Shown here piece by piece: positions 8,361 to 17,249 of a stretch of DNA of 64,000 bases (position 1 is the first letter of the stretch; every line of letters begins with the position of its first letter). The DNA lies in contig JAZQQG010000039.1 in the NCBI GenBank assembly GCA_045628945.1, forward strand, positions 49,960-113,959, given 5' to 3'. Below the pieces are notes generated by a model. It was not told where the DNA came from and made no database searches. It was given only the letters and a program-made list of their open reading frames with translations. The DNA comes from RGIG4034 sp045628945 (GTDB lineage Bacteria; Bacillota; Clostridia; Lachnospirales; Lachnospiraceae). Both the position numbers and the translations under genes were made by a program.

Positions 8361-9659
8361 TTAGATAGGGTCAAGGTTCTTGATGTATAAGAATACGGTC
8401 TGATGCTCCTCCGTATATTCTGCGGTGGGAATCATCTCAAGCATTACTCGCTTGTATTCGCCGTTCATCTTACGTTTGTAGTAGAGGCAGTATACCGGAT
8501 TCTTGGCGTTGAAATAGTTCTTGATGAAGTCCGGAGCGACGTATTCTAAGTACTGCTCCATGTTTTCTTCATGCACGTGACCGGTGGTTGCGAAATCGTG
8601 AATCCATTTGTAGAAGGAATCGCAGAAACCGTTCGCGCTGGTTTTCTCTGCTTCGTCCATCTGGATGATGGAGTAGGTGTCCTCGGTCAGATCCACGCGA
8701 AGAATCTTGATATAGGAACGACACAGTGCATCGAAGGCGGCCATCTGTCCACGTCGATCGATGCCCTTGCTCTGGTAGAAGAGCGCTTTGTCGTCGTACA
8801 TGTGCTTGTCGGCAATCTTGATTAACTCCTTGATTGCTTTGTCCGGATAATCGCAGGCTCTTGCGGCACCGTAGGAGACGGCAAGAGAATCGACCTGCTC
8901 GCCCTTCCAACGGTCTACTTCCTCGCGAAAATCCTGTACCAGAAGCTCGTAGAATCGCGGATTTAAGTGAATCATGGCGACGAACTCGTCACCGCCGATA
9001 CGATAGAGGCGACCGTAGGAACCGAAAACCTTCTGAATACAGAAGGCTGCACCCTTAAGCAACTCGTCTCCGGCGGTGTGTCCCAGGGAGTCGTTAATCT
9101 GCTTTAAGCAGTTTACGTCCAACGAGATAAAAGTGAAATCGTTCTGAACGCCACCCTTATCCAGAATGGCGATGTCGTCCTCATAGGCCTGGCGGTTATA
9201 GAAATGGGTCAGCTTATCGGTATTGGAACGAAGAAGAAGCTCCTCTTCTCTCTTTTTTTCTTCATTGATGCGAAGCGTCGTGAAGATGACGGAGGTCGGC
9301 ATCTTCTCCTCGTCTGTGGTAACGGCAACGAAGGTACCGCGAAGCCATCCGGAATAGCGGGAAACGAATTCCTCGGAGATACGCTTCTTATTTCGCATAC
9401 GCTCCCGAACGGTGGAGAGATCTACGAAATCCAATACGATATCGAGATACTCTTCCGTCGTGATATGGCTCATGGACTCACGCATCAGGCGGTTTGCTTT
9501 GGGACGCAGATTGGACCAGCAGGTATCCTGGCTTTCACCGGTGCGGTTGTAGTCCAGAAGCGTGTTGTGATCCAGATCGATGAAGTTTACGGACAGATAC
9601 GAATCCGCCATCGCATGGAAGGCAAGGACAGTATCGGACAGATGCTCTTTTTCAGTCAT
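8361..9659 (-). CDS. GGDEF-domain protein, probable diguanylate cyclase
   Basis: A 432-aa soluble protein. Residues 1-145 form a PAS-like sensory part. A GGDEF domain (about 150-305) carries the active-site motif RIGGDEF and DVNCLKQINDSLGH; the RxxD inhibitory site that normally precedes the motif is absent. The C-terminal about 120 residues are again PAS-like and resemble the N-terminal segment (YIKILRVDLTEDTYSI compared with YLSVNFIDLDHNTLLD), so the catalytic domain is flanked by two related sensors. It should make c-di-GMP. The start was moved to the ATG at 9659, which has AGGAAAGGG upstream. Its own promoter and a preceding terminator separate it from the ABC genes. Confidence 0.88.
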   Translation of the reverse strand: MTEKEHLSDTVLAFHAMADSYLSVNFIDLDHNTLLDYNRTGESQDTCWSNLRPKANRLMRESMSHITTEEYLDIVLDFVDLSTVRERMRNKKRISEEFVSRYSGWLRGTFVAVTTDEEKMPTSVIFTTLRINEEKKREEELLLRSNTDKLTHFYNRQAYEDDIAILDKGGVQNDFTFISLDVNCLKQINDSLGHTAGDELLKGAAFCIQKVFGSYGRLYRIGGDEFVAMIHLNPRFYELLVQDFREEVDRWKGEQVDSLAVSYGAARACDYPDKAIKELIKIADKHMYDDKALFYQSKGIDRRGQMAAFDALCRSYIKILRVDLTEDTYSIIQMDEAEKTSANGFCDSFYKWIHDFATTGHVHEENMEQYLEYVAPDFIKNYFNAKNPVYCLYYKRKMNGEYKRVMLEMIPTAEYTEEHQTVFLYIKNLDPI

Positions 9660-9692
9660 AATGTTCCCTTTCCTGTGGGTACTCCTCCCTAC

Positions 9693-9722
9693 ATTATAGC
9701 ACAGTTTGACGGCAAAGAGCAA
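9693..9722 (-). promoter_or_regulatory. Promoter of the GGDEF gene
   Basis: On the minus strand TATAAT (9693-9698) is preceded by TGC, giving an extended -10 (TGnTATAAT). A weak -35 TTGCTC lies 18 nt further upstream (9717-9722). It is just downstream of the ABC permease terminator. Confidence 0.6.
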
Positions 9723-9755
9723 AAAGGGAAGCCACCTTTCGGTGATTTCCCTTTT
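9722..9755 (-). terminator. Intrinsic terminator after the ABC permease gene
   Basis: A 15-nt stem with two mismatches (AAAAGGGAA..CACC / GGTG..TTCCCTTTT, 9722-9736 and 9741-9755) and a 4-nt loop, followed by T residues on the minus strand. Confidence 0.85.
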
Positions 9756-9788
9756 GTTTTCGATATGTTTGTAGGAGAGAGGAAAGAA

Positions 9789-12056
9789 TTAGTCCACACG
9801 CTTCAGCGCTTCGACCATATCGATTTTCTTGTTTTTGGAGCTGATTAGGAAGCCCACCAGGAGAGAAACACCGAGCACCAGGCCTACGCTTAAGAGGTAG
9901 GACAGGACATTGACATGGATGTTTAGCTCGTATTCGGAGCCGAGAACATCCATCAGATAATGCAGCACTCCGACTCCGCAAGGGATTCCGACAAGCAGGC
10001 CCGCAATGGTAAGCCAGATGTTCTGAGAGATCAGCAATTGCCCGATTCGTTTATCCTGGAAACCGACAACCTTCAGGGTTGCCATCTCCCGGTAACGCTC
10101 GATGTAGCTTAAGGTACCGAGGTTGTAGAGCACGATGGCTGCGAGCAGGAGCGATGCGATGCTCAATACGATAATCATGGTGTTCATAATTCCCATGAAG
10201 GTATCAAAGGAATCGATGACCGCATTCACGTTCTGGACATTGGCAATGCGGGAGTCGCCGGTCACTTCCTTGCTTGTGTAGATGGAGGAGATACTGTACG
10301 GATAACCGATGGAGTCGGCGTAGGCATCCGTCATGGTCAGGCCTTCGGTCATGGCCAGGAGAATTCCCGCAACAGTGGCGGTATATTCCTCGTCACTTCC
10401 GTAAGGGGAAAAGACCATGGAATCCCCGACCTTTAACCGGTTTGCATCGGCAATACGACGGCTGATGTAGACACCGGAATTCTCAAGGGTGAGATACTTT
10501 TCCGATTCGTCCATGAATTTTACCATGTTCCTGTCGGAATGGTAGATGGTGAGGGATACACTTTTTCCGTTCTCTTCGATGTAGGAGGAGGCGGCCCAGT
10601 CACCGTCGTACTCTTTTGCCAGAGTAAGAGCATCCTCACGGGAGGTTCCCTCGGACAGGTTGATACAGTATTTGTAATCGAAAGCCTTCTTGTAGGACTT
10701 CTCCACATAGACATTTAACGTGTCATTCATACCGAAGACCGCCGTCAGAATGACGCTGCAGCCGAATACGCCAAATAAGGACATGAAGGAGCGGGACTTG
10801 TGGCGGAAGATATCGCGCAGATTCCAGCGGGTTCCGAAGGAGAACTTCTCCCAGAAGCGGAAACGTTCCAACGCAAGAGAACGCATCTTCTTGGGAACAT
10901 AAGGCTTCAGGGAATCGGCAGCGGTGCCCCGAAGCATTTCCTTCACGGAGAGGAAGCCTACCAGAATTAAAGCCAGATCCACCAGGATTACGGCGATCCA
11001 GCAGAAGGCGGGAATCGGCAGATACCACTTCGGCATATCAAAATACGTTCCCATCATTCCGTCCGGATTCATAATGACCTTGCAGACGGTGATTCCGATT
11101 CCCAATGCCACCAGTGTTCCGAAGAATGCAACCATGATTGCGTAGGAGGTGTAATGCAGAAGAATCTTTCGATCCCGGAAACCGAGAGCTTTGAGGGAAC
11201 CGATTTGGGTTTTTTCGTTGGCAGTGATGCGGTGCATGGTGGTAACCATGGTGAGGATTCCGATTAACAGAAAGACAACCGGAAGAATGGCCCCCATGGT
11301 CTTTCCTTCCTCAATCTCGCTCTGGGAGGCTGCATAGGAGGCATTCTCCTGTTTGGTTAACAGGACGGCGCTGTTGCCGAACAGGGACTGGACGTCGGCC
11401 TTCATCACAGCTGTGGATTCCTCCGAGAGGATGTGAATCTGCGTATAGTATTCGAAGCCCAAGGCTTTGCGGATTAAGGCCGGGGTAACATAGCCGTATC
11501 CGTATGTGGTGAAATCCGGCATTAATTGCGTCTCATCGGGCGTACATACCAGATACTCTCCTGCCATAACGGTACCGCGAATCGTAACGGGAAGCTCCAT
11601 TCCGCTGTAGAGAAGCGTCATGGTATCGCCGATGGCGAGGTGGTTGGATTTGGCATAGTGATCCGAAATCCAGATACCGTCCTCGTCGGTGGCATCATAG
11701 GCCGCACCCTTCATTAATTGGAAAAAAGTAACCCGGGTATTTTCGGTAACCATCAAGGAGACGATATCGTCATCCGCCCGGCTGACGGTATTGAAGTTCA
11801 GAATTCGGGAGGCGTCCTGTACGGAGGGCAGGCTTTTTACTTGATTCAGATCTTCCTCCGAGAAGCCCTGCTCGCGAAGAATGCGATAATCGGCAAAGCC
11901 GGTATCGGTGAAGAAACGTTCTGTACTGGTCTGAATGGAAACCCATTCCATATTGAAGCCTATGAAGATTCCGAGGCCGATTCCGACCATGATCATCATG
12001 GAGAGGAATTGTGCTTTGTACTTCAGGGCGGTTCGAATTAATTTTTTGGTTAACAT
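9789..12056 (-). CDS. FtsX-like ABC transporter permease
   Basis: A 755-aa membrane protein with two FtsX domains. There is an N-terminal helix (about 18-38), a large extracytoplasmic domain, three helices around residues 235-365, a second halved repeat beginning SFGTRWNLRDIFRHKSRSF, and a final trio of helices. This is the layout of BceB/MacB/LolCE-type mechanotransmission exporters that move or sense peptides, antibiotics or lipids. The chosen ATG at 12056 gives the usual start MLTKKLIRTALKYK; the longer upstream reading has no homology-like sequence. The ATPase partner ends 25 nt upstream. No two-component system is adjacent. Confidence 0.9.
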   Translation of the reverse strand: MLTKKLIRTALKYKAQFLSMMIMVGIGLGIFIGFNMEWVSIQTSTERFFTDTGFADYRILREQGFSEEDLNQVKSLPSVQDASRILNFNTVSRADDDIVSLMVTENTRVTFFQLMKGAAYDATDEDGIWISDHYAKSNHLAIGDTMTLLYSGMELPVTIRGTVMAGEYLVCTPDETQLMPDFTTYGYGYVTPALIRKALGFEYYTQIHILSEESTAVMKADVQSLFGNSAVLLTKQENASYAASQSEIEEGKTMGAILPVVFLLIGILTMVTTMHRITANEKTQIGSLKALGFRDRKILLHYTSYAIMVAFFGTLVALGIGITVCKVIMNPDGMMGTYFDMPKWYLPIPAFCWIAVILVDLALILVGFLSVKEMLRGTAADSLKPYVPKKMRSLALERFRFWEKFSFGTRWNLRDIFRHKSRSFMSLFGVFGCSVILTAVFGMNDTLNVYVEKSYKKAFDYKYCINLSEGTSREDALTLAKEYDGDWAASSYIEENGKSVSLTIYHSDRNMVKFMDESEKYLTLENSGVYISRRIADANRLKVGDSMVFSPYGSDEEYTATVAGILLAMTEGLTMTDAYADSIGYPYSISSIYTSKEVTGDSRIANVQNVNAVIDSFDTFMGIMNTMIIVLSIASLLLAAIVLYNLGTLSYIERYREMATLKVVGFQDKRIGQLLISQNIWLTIAGLLVGIPCGVGVLHYLMDVLGSEYELNIHVNVLSYLLSVGLVLGVSLLVGFLISSKNKKIDMVEALKRVD

Positions 12057-12081
12057 GGCATTGACCTCGCTTTCCGACGGA

Positions 12082-12783
12082 TTACCAATCAATCTCGTCA
12101 ATGGAAGCGGGATTTGGCTGATCCACAACTTCCTTGATTTTGCCGTTTTTCACGGTAACGACAACATCTGCCATCTTCGCCAGGTTCTGATTGTGGGTAA
12201 CGACGATTACGGTTTTGCCGTATTCCCTGGACATCTCATGAAGGAGACGAAGTACCATAACACCGGTATCGGAGTCCAGGGCACCGGTCGGCTCGTCACA
12301 GAGAAGAACCTTGGGATTCTTGGCCAATGCACGGGCAATGGAGACACGCTGCTGCTCGCCGCCGGAGAGCTCAACGGGGAATTTCTTCAGATGCTTTGCA
12401 AGCCCCACGCGAGATAACATCTCGGTGCAGCTTAAGGGATCGGGAGCAATCTCCTTCACGAGTGCGACGTTTTCATATACGGTTAATGTCGGGATCAGGT
12501 TGTAGGACTGGAAAACGAAGCCTACGGTAGAAGCGCGATAGTCGGCTAACTGATTACGGTCGAAACCGGAGATATCGGTTCCGTTCATACGTACGGTTCC
12601 GGAGGTGGGACTGTCAAGTCCGCCAAGCATATTTAGCAGGGTACTTTTGCCTGCACCGGAGGGACCTAAAACGACGATGAATTTTCCTTCCTCAAGAGTC
12701 AGGGAAACATCATCCAGTGCCTTCTGCACATGGTCTCCTACGGTATAGATTCTGGATACGTGTTCGAATTCTACAATGTTCAT
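12082..12783 (-). CDS. ABC transporter ATP-binding protein (LolD/MacB type)
   Basis: A 233-aa ATPase with all nucleotide-binding motifs: Walker A GPSGAGKST, Q-loop FVFQSYNLIPTLT, signature LSGGEQQRVSIARAL, Walker B VLLCDEPTGALD and H-loop VVTHN. It pairs with the FtsX permease encoded directly downstream to power a mechanotransmission-type exporter. It is the first gene of the two-gene operon and has a consensus promoter with an adjacent palindrome. Confidence 0.94.
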   Translation of the reverse strand: MNIVEFEHVSRIYTVGDHVQKALDDVSLTLEEGKFIVVLGPSGAGKSTLLNMLGGLDSPTSGTVRMNGTDISGFDRNQLADYRASTVGFVFQSYNLIPTLTVYENVALVKEIAPDPLSCTEMLSRVGLAKHLKKFPVELSGGEQQRVSIARALAKNPKVLLCDEPTGALDSDTGVMVLRLLHEMSREYGKTVIVVTHNQNLAKMADVVVTVKNGKIKEVVDQPNPASIDEIDW

Positions 12784-12834
12784 GGGGCGTCCTTTCTATC
12801 AGTGCATTTAAGAAAAAACTAATCTTATGCTCCT

Positions 12835-12864
12835 ATTATAGGCACGAACACACAAACATGTCAA
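12835..12864 (-). promoter_or_regulatory. Consensus sigma-A promoter of the ABC operon
   Basis: On the minus strand TTGACA (12859-12864), an 18-nt spacer and TATAAT (12835-12840). Both hexamers match the consensus perfectly; it is about 50 nt upstream of the ATPase start. Confidence 0.85.
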
Positions 12865-12887
12865 CATATGATTAAATGTTCATATGT
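12864..12887 (-). promoter_or_regulatory. Palindromic candidate operator next to the ABC promoter
   Basis: ACATATGA and TCATATGT form 8-nt inverted arms in a 24-bp element that touches the -35 box. The position suits binding of an activator or a repressor. The regulator is not identifiable in the window. Confidence 0.5.
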
Positions 12888-12923
12888 AAAAAAGAATAAC
12901 GTTATTGCTATGTTTTTTTGTGA

Positions 12924-13433
12924 TTATTTACAAAGCAGTTCAAAAAAAGCTATTTCCTGCTGCTTTCCGTCAATCATCAGATACCGGTCTTCCTCGGGAA
13001 GCTCGTTGGAAGCAAGACGGCGATAGCCGCAAGCGGTATGCAGGCGAAGGCTTGCTTCATTTGTAGCTAAGACTCTTGCATAGAGGCGCTTAAGGCCCAG
13101 GGTATCAAAGGCTTCCCGGGTTAAGAGCTTCAGGGCTTTCGTTCCGATTCCCTGTCTTGCGGGTGCGTCGGGACTTAGGAAAATCCCGGATTCCGCCTCA
13201 GTCCTCTTTTCATCGAAATGCTGGAGATAGACACAGCCCACAGGTTGTTCGTCGGCCAGTACAATATACTGGTATACGGAGCCGGCAAAAACTTTGTTGT
13301 GCAGCCAGTCGAGGTGTTCCTCGTGGCGGATGGGAGTGCGATAGAAAAATTGCAGACGAACGTAGTCGCTGTTACGCCAACGCAGTACCTCGTCGGTATC
13401 CGCTTCCGTAATGGGGCGAAGGGTAATGTTCAT
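12924..13433 (-). CDS. GNAT family N-acetyltransferase (RimJ/RimL-like)
   Basis: A 169-aa GNAT acetyltransferase that would use acetyl-CoA to modify an amine. The start ITLRPITEADTDEVLRWRN is typical of the RimJ/RimL or PseH-like group. The acetyl-CoA pyrophosphate loop is seen as APARQGIGTKAL, followed by LYARVLATNEASLRLHTACGY. The start at 13433 has AAGGAG upstream; it begins 10 nt after the CapA-like gene stop, so the two are probably co-transcribed. Similarity to PseH, the N-acetyltransferase of pseudaminic acid synthesis, is possible but not proven. Confidence 0.85.
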   Translation of the reverse strand: MNITLRPITEADTDEVLRWRNSDYVRLQFFYRTPIRHEEHLDWLHNKVFAGSVYQYIVLADEQPVGCVYLQHFDEKRTEAESGIFLSPDAPARQGIGTKALKLLTREAFDTLGLKRLYARVLATNEASLRLHTACGYRRLASNELPEEDRYLMIDGKQQEIAFFELLCK

Positions 13434-13443
13434 GGGAATCTCC

Positions 13444-14622
13444 TTATTTCGGGGTGTCGCGTTTGCCGTCCATGAAGTCCAGGACGTGTTGTCGGTCGGT
13501 TTCATCGAGGATGACCGCCGGCTGGAAATTATTGCGACTTCCTGTGTATACGTAGCAGGGAACGATATTCGATACGGTATTCAGAATCGAAAGGGTCTCG
13601 GTGTCAACCGTAATCGTATATTGGTACAGAATCGTTCGATTCTCGGGTCGGGAAGCACCGCCGTAGCAGAAATTCCCAAGGGAGTAGAGAATCTCGGTAT
13701 TCTTGTAGATCTCCCGGGGTTGCAGGACATGCGGATGATTGCCGATGACCAGATCCGCACCGCCGTCGACGAGCGCATGGGAAGAATTGATTTTCCATTC
13801 CTCCGGCTCGTGAATCTTCTCGGTTCCTCCATGGTAATAGACAATCTGAAAATCGGATTCCGCACTTGCCTGTTTTACGCGACGAATGAGGGCTTTCTCA
13901 TAGCCTTCCTTCCACAGACCACCGCAGATGACGGCGATTCGGAAGCCGTTTTTCTCCAGATACAGGGTTTCGGACTTCGTTCCGTAGAGAATGTGATATT
14001 GCCGCAACGCTTCCTCGGTATCGCGGGCTCCTTTTTTGCCGTAATCGCCACTGTGATTGTTGGCGGTAGAGACCGCTTCCACCGAGCCGGCAGCCAGAAT
14101 GGCGGCGTTTTTGGTAGAAGAGCGGTACCAGTAGGCAATCTCTTCCTCTTTTTCGCGTTCCGTAAGCTCCGGGTCGTCGGTAAAGACATTTTCCAGGTTC
14201 ACAATCGTGAAATCATCGGTACCGAAGTATTCCTGTACTTCACTCAAAAAATAACCCGGCTCCTCACGATTGGCCGTTCCGATGAAATTATTCGCGCTTT
14301 CCTGTCCCATGAGGGAGGCCAACATGCAGTCGCCGGCAAAGGTCAGGACGATATCGAAGGTGGGCTCGGGAGGGATAGGCTCTTCGGGAATGGGCTCCTC
14401 GGTGGCCGGCTCCTCGAGAGTCGGAACTTCCGGGGTCGGCTCTTCGGATTCGGGAAGTTCCGCTTCCGATTCCTTTGGCGTGGTCTCGTCCACAGGCGTA
14501 TCGACGGAAATCTTAGGCTCTTCCGATGCGGGATATTCGGTTTTCGTGTTTTTCTGTATTCCGGCACAGGAGGTCAAAAGCAGGGCAAAGACCAGTGTGA
14601 CGGAGAGGACTTTTTTCTTCAT
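13444..14622 (-). CDS. CapA-like (PGA_cap) lipoprotein
   Basis: A 392-aa exported protein. The signal peptide ends in the lipobox LLLTSC. A Pro/Glu-rich spacer of about 65 residues (EEPTPE/EEPIPE repeats) leads to a calcineurin-like CapA domain: LTFAGDCMLASL, DDFTIVNLENVF, STANNHSGDYG, IVYYHGG and GADLVIGNHPHV. This family was named from poly-gamma-glutamate capsule synthesis; the domain is a metallophosphatase fold with Asp/His/Asn metal ligands, and activity on the cell envelope is likely. The ATG at 14622 was preferred because it starts a canonical signal peptide; its ribosome binding site is weak. Confidence 0.88.
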   Translation of the reverse strand: MKKKVLSVTLVFALLLTSCAGIQKNTKTEYPASEEPKISVDTPVDETTPKESEAELPESEEPTPEVPTLEEPATEEPIPEEPIPPEPTFDIVLTFAGDCMLASLMGQESANNFIGTANREEPGYFLSEVQEYFGTDDFTIVNLENVFTDDPELTEREKEEEIAYWYRSSTKNAAILAAGSVEAVSTANNHSGDYGKKGARDTEEALRQYHILYGTKSETLYLEKNGFRIAVICGGLWKEGYEKALIRRVKQASAESDFQIVYYHGGTEKIHEPEEWKINSSHALVDGGADLVIGNHPHVLQPREIYKNTEILYSLGNFCYGGASRPENRTILYQYTITVDTETLSILNTVSNIVPCYVYTGSRNNFQPAVILDETDRQHVLDFMDGKRDTPK

Positions 14623-14640
14623 AGTTCTTAAAATAACGCA

Positions 14641-14675
14641 AAAAGAGCATGAAATCAATGATTCCATGCTCTTTT
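14641..14675 (-). terminator. Intrinsic terminator after the SPFH gene
   Basis: AAAAGAGCATG (14641-14651) pairs with CATGCTCTTTT (14665-14675), an 11-bp perfect stem. On the minus strand it is followed by T-rich sequence. Confidence 0.8.
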
Positions 14676-14719
14676 ATCTTTCGTTCACTCCGTGTGAGGT
14701 CCCAAACGGGACTCGGGGA

Positions 14720-15679
14720 TTACTTCACTGCGGGCATCTCCAGTAAGAGACTTGCATCCGATCCTAAGAAGGTCTCGGGAAGCTTACCGTCCCAACCCTG
14801 CGTGTAGTAGTACTGTAACAGGTTCGGATATCTGGTTAACATCTCACCTAAGTTGCTCATGATCGCAGCGTCCTTCTGACCCTGATATTCTGCAGCATCC
14901 GCACCGATCTTAGCAACCTCGGCATCTGCCTGTGCTGCGATAATCTGTGCATCTGCACGTGCCTGTGCATCAATCTTAATCTTTTCAGCCTCAGCCTCAG
15001 CCTCGATGATTCGCTGCTCCTGCTCAGTCTGAGCTCTTAACTTGTTCTGCTCTGCAACCTGCTTTGCCTCAACCGCATCCGTGAAGGTGTCGGTGAAGTC
15101 GATGTTTTCGATGGAGGTGCTGACAATCTCGATGTTGTACTTGGATACGGACTCGATCAGAACCTGCTCTACTTCTTTGCTTAACTTATCACGGGTAGCA
15201 ATCAGATTCTCAGCATTATACTTTGCAAAGACACCCTTCAGGGCTTCCAGAACCTTAGGCTCTACTACCGTGTGGAAATAATCGGTACCGATGGTACGAT
15301 AGATTTCCTGTGCATTGCTCTTATAGATCTGATAGTTAACGGTGTATACGATGTCTACAGCCTGAATATCGGAGCTGAATGCGCCGACAGCCAGAGTAGC
15401 CTTCTGGGTACGGTTGTCCATGTTGGTAACCTTGCTCCAGGGCTTGTCGAAATGAACACCTGCTTCGTAGGTGTAGTCTTCAACCTTACCGAAGGTGGTT
15501 ACTACGCCGGTATGTCCGGTGGGAACAACCTTAACGCAGCTCGCAGCGATTGCCACGACACCGGCGATAATCGCAACCACGCGGATGAGGGCGATGGCCT
15601 CAGGCTTCGTAGAATTCTTTACGAAGAATGCGCCGACACCGACCAATAATAAGATAACGCCAATTCCTAATAAACCCAT
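14720..15679 (-). CDS. SPFH/band 7 (prohibitin-like) membrane protein
   Basis: A 319-aa protein with two short N-terminal hydrophobic helices (about 3-20 and 31-48), then an SPFH domain (VPTGHTGVVTTFGKVEDYTYEAG ... ) and a long Ala/Glu/Lys/Gln-rich helix (about 195-265) with the EAEAEAEKIKIDA repeat. These proteins assemble into rings or cages on the membrane and organise microdomains or guard membrane proteases. It is 39 nt downstream of the small YeaQ-type membrane gene, so the two are likely one unit. Confidence 0.9.
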   Translation of the reverse strand: MGLLGIGVILLLVGVGAFFVKNSTKPEAIALIRVVAIIAGVVAIAASCVKVVPTGHTGVVTTFGKVEDYTYEAGVHFDKPWSKVTNMDNRTQKATLAVGAFSSDIQAVDIVYTVNYQIYKSNAQEIYRTIGTDYFHTVVEPKVLEALKGVFAKYNAENLIATRDKLSKEVEQVLIESVSKYNIEIVSTSIENIDFTDTFTDAVEAKQVAEQNKLRAQTEQEQRIIEAEAEAEKIKIDAQARADAQIIAAQADAEVAKIGADAAEYQGQKDAAIMSNLGEMLTRYPNLLQYYYTQGWDGKLPETFLGSDASLLLEMPAVK

Positions 15680-15718
15680 AATATAATCTCCTTACTGCAA
15701 AAACTTTTTTCGTCGAAC

Positions 15719-15976
15719 TTACTTACGAATCATCTTCAGAACAAAGATTACGATGCAAGCACCAAGAACGCCGAAGATTAAGGAACCGATCCAGCCGCCG
15801 ATGGAGAGGCCGATCATTCCGAGAATGCTGGCAATGACACCGCCGACAATACCGCCGATTACACCGATGATGATGTTACCAACCAGGCTGAAGCCGGTCT
15901 TCATGATCATACCTGCGATGATACCTACTAAAGCGCCGATCGCCAGAGCTATTAAAATGTTAATTACGAACTGCAT
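15719..15976 (-). CDS. GlsB/YeaQ/YmgE family small membrane protein
   Basis: An 85-aa very hydrophobic protein with three helices rich in Gly (ALVGIIAGMIM, IIIGVIGGIVGGVIAS, IGSLIFGVLGACIVIFV). This is the length and pattern of the transglycosylase-associated/GlsB family, often linked to general stress. The name does not imply known enzyme activity. It has a good AGGAGG ribosome binding site and precedes the SPFH gene. Confidence 0.85.
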   Translation of the reverse strand: MQFVINILIALAIGALVGIIAGMIMKTGFSLVGNIIIGVIGGIVGGVIASILGMIGLSIGGWIGSLIFGVLGACIVIFVLKMIRK

Positions 15977-16150
15977 GATTTTTTCCTCCTGTGAAAAAAA
16001 GATGATTTGTTTTTTGGTTCATAGGGGCATTCCTGCCACACTGCCAATCATTATACCATATCGACAGAAATTCTTCCACCTTAATAGTGAATGTTCGAAA
16101 AGATAGGTGATTCGGGCGAATAAATAACTGTAACGAACGGAAGGGTTTCA

Positions 16151-16159
16151 TGTTATAAT
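16151..16159 (+). promoter_or_regulatory. Extended -10 promoter element before the pseI operon
   Basis: TGTTATAAT (TGnTATAAT) lies 52 nt upstream of the pseI start, in the 234-nt gap between two divergent transcription units. No clear -35 is visible. The rest of the gap has no gene. Confidence 0.55.
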
Positions 16160-16210
16160 ACGTAGTAATTATAATTTGTAATAATCGCAGTGTAAAAAAG
16201 GAGACGTGCC

Positions 16211-17248
16211 ATGTTTCGTATTTTTGATTCCATCGCCAAGAACCAGGTCTATGTCATTGCAGAGATGAGTGCCAACCACGGCGGAGATTTGAACAATGCA
16301 CTTCGCATTGTCCGTGAGGTGGCGAAGACCGGTGCGGATTGTTTGAAGATTCAGACCTATACGGCCGACAGCATTACCATCGATTGCGACAAGGAGGACT
16401 TTTTGATTCACGGAGGGCTCTGGGATGGCTATAAACTGCACGACCTGTATAAGGAAGCTTACACCCCCTATGAGTGGCAGGCACGAATCAAAGAAGAATG
16501 TGATGCCTGCGGAATCGATTTTCTGTCTACCCCCTTCGATCCTACCGCAGTGGATTTCCTGGAATCCATCGGAATCGAGGCGTATAAGATTGCAAGCTTT
16601 GAGCTGGTAGACATTCCGTTAATCGAATATACCGCCTCGAAGGGCAAGCCTATGATTATGTCCTGCGGTATGGCAAACGAGGAGGAAATCCGCGAAGCCT
16701 TGGAGGCCTGCTACCGTGTCGGGAACCGTCAGGTGGTTCTTCTGAAATGCTGCAGCGAATATCCGGCGGAATGGGAGCATATGCATCTTGCCAATATTCC
16801 GGATATGCGTGCCAAGTTCGGAGTTCCCGTAGGTTTATCCGACCACAGTGCCGGAAGCATCGCCTCCGTAGTGGGTGTGTCCCTTGGTGCCTGTGTAGTC
16901 GAGAAGCACATTATGTTAGAGGGTGTTGACAGTGCCGACAGTAAGTTCAGTATGCCGGTTTCGGAATTTGCCGCTATGGTGCAGGATGTCCGTGATGCCC
17001 GCCGCATCGTCGGTGAGACCTTCTACGGACCGACCCCGGGAGAAGAGGGCAGTCAGATCTTCCGCCGCAGTCTCTATGCGGTTCGGGATATTAAGGCCGG
17101 AGAGATCATTACCTCGGAGAATATCCGAAGCATTCGTCCTTCGAACGGATTAAAGCCGAAGTATTATCAATCGCTGCTTGGCAAAAAAGCCGTTTGCGAC
17201 ATTCCGTATGGAACCGCCCTTCGTATGGATCTGTTTGAGGAGGCATAG
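16211..17248 (+). CDS. pseI: Pseudaminic acid synthase (NeuB family)
   Basis: A 345-aa enzyme that condenses phosphoenolpyruvate with a 6-deoxy-diacetamido hexose to form the nonulosonic acid pseudaminate. The N-terminal TIM barrel begins VIAEMSANHGGDLNNAL, with LKIQTYTADSITID, ALYKEAYTPYEW-like LYKEAYTPYEW, FLSTPFD, YKIASFE and VGLSDHS; the C-terminal SAF (antifreeze-like) domain has RRSLYAVRDIKAGE and RSIRPSNGLKPKYY. The YTADSITID and LWDGYKLHDLY blocks match PseI better than sialic acid synthase NeuB. AAGGAGA lies before the ATG. The other pse genes are not in the window. Most likely target: flagellin glycan (inference). Confidence 0.9.
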   Translation: MFRIFDSIAKNQVYVIAEMSANHGGDLNNALRIVREVAKTGADCLKIQTYTADSITIDCDKEDFLIHGGLWDGYKLHDLYKEAYTPYEWQARIKEECDACGIDFLSTPFDPTAVDFLESIGIEAYKIASFELVDIPLIEYTASKGKPMIMSCGMANEEEIREALEACYRVGNRQVVLLKCCSEYPAEWEHMHLANIPDMRAKFGVPVGLSDHSAGSIASVVGVSLGACVVEKHIMLEGVDSADSKFSMPVSEFAAMVQDVRDARRIVGETFYGPTPGEEGSQIFRRSLYAVRDIKAGEIITSENIRSIRPSNGLKPKYYQSLLGKKAVCDIPYGTALRMDLFEEA

Positions 17249-17249
17249 C

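Noticed and set aside
13411..14631. 406-codon plus-strand open frame
   Set aside because: It lies opposite the CapA-like gene and has no family-like motif; the minus strand has a lipobox and metallophosphatase motifs.
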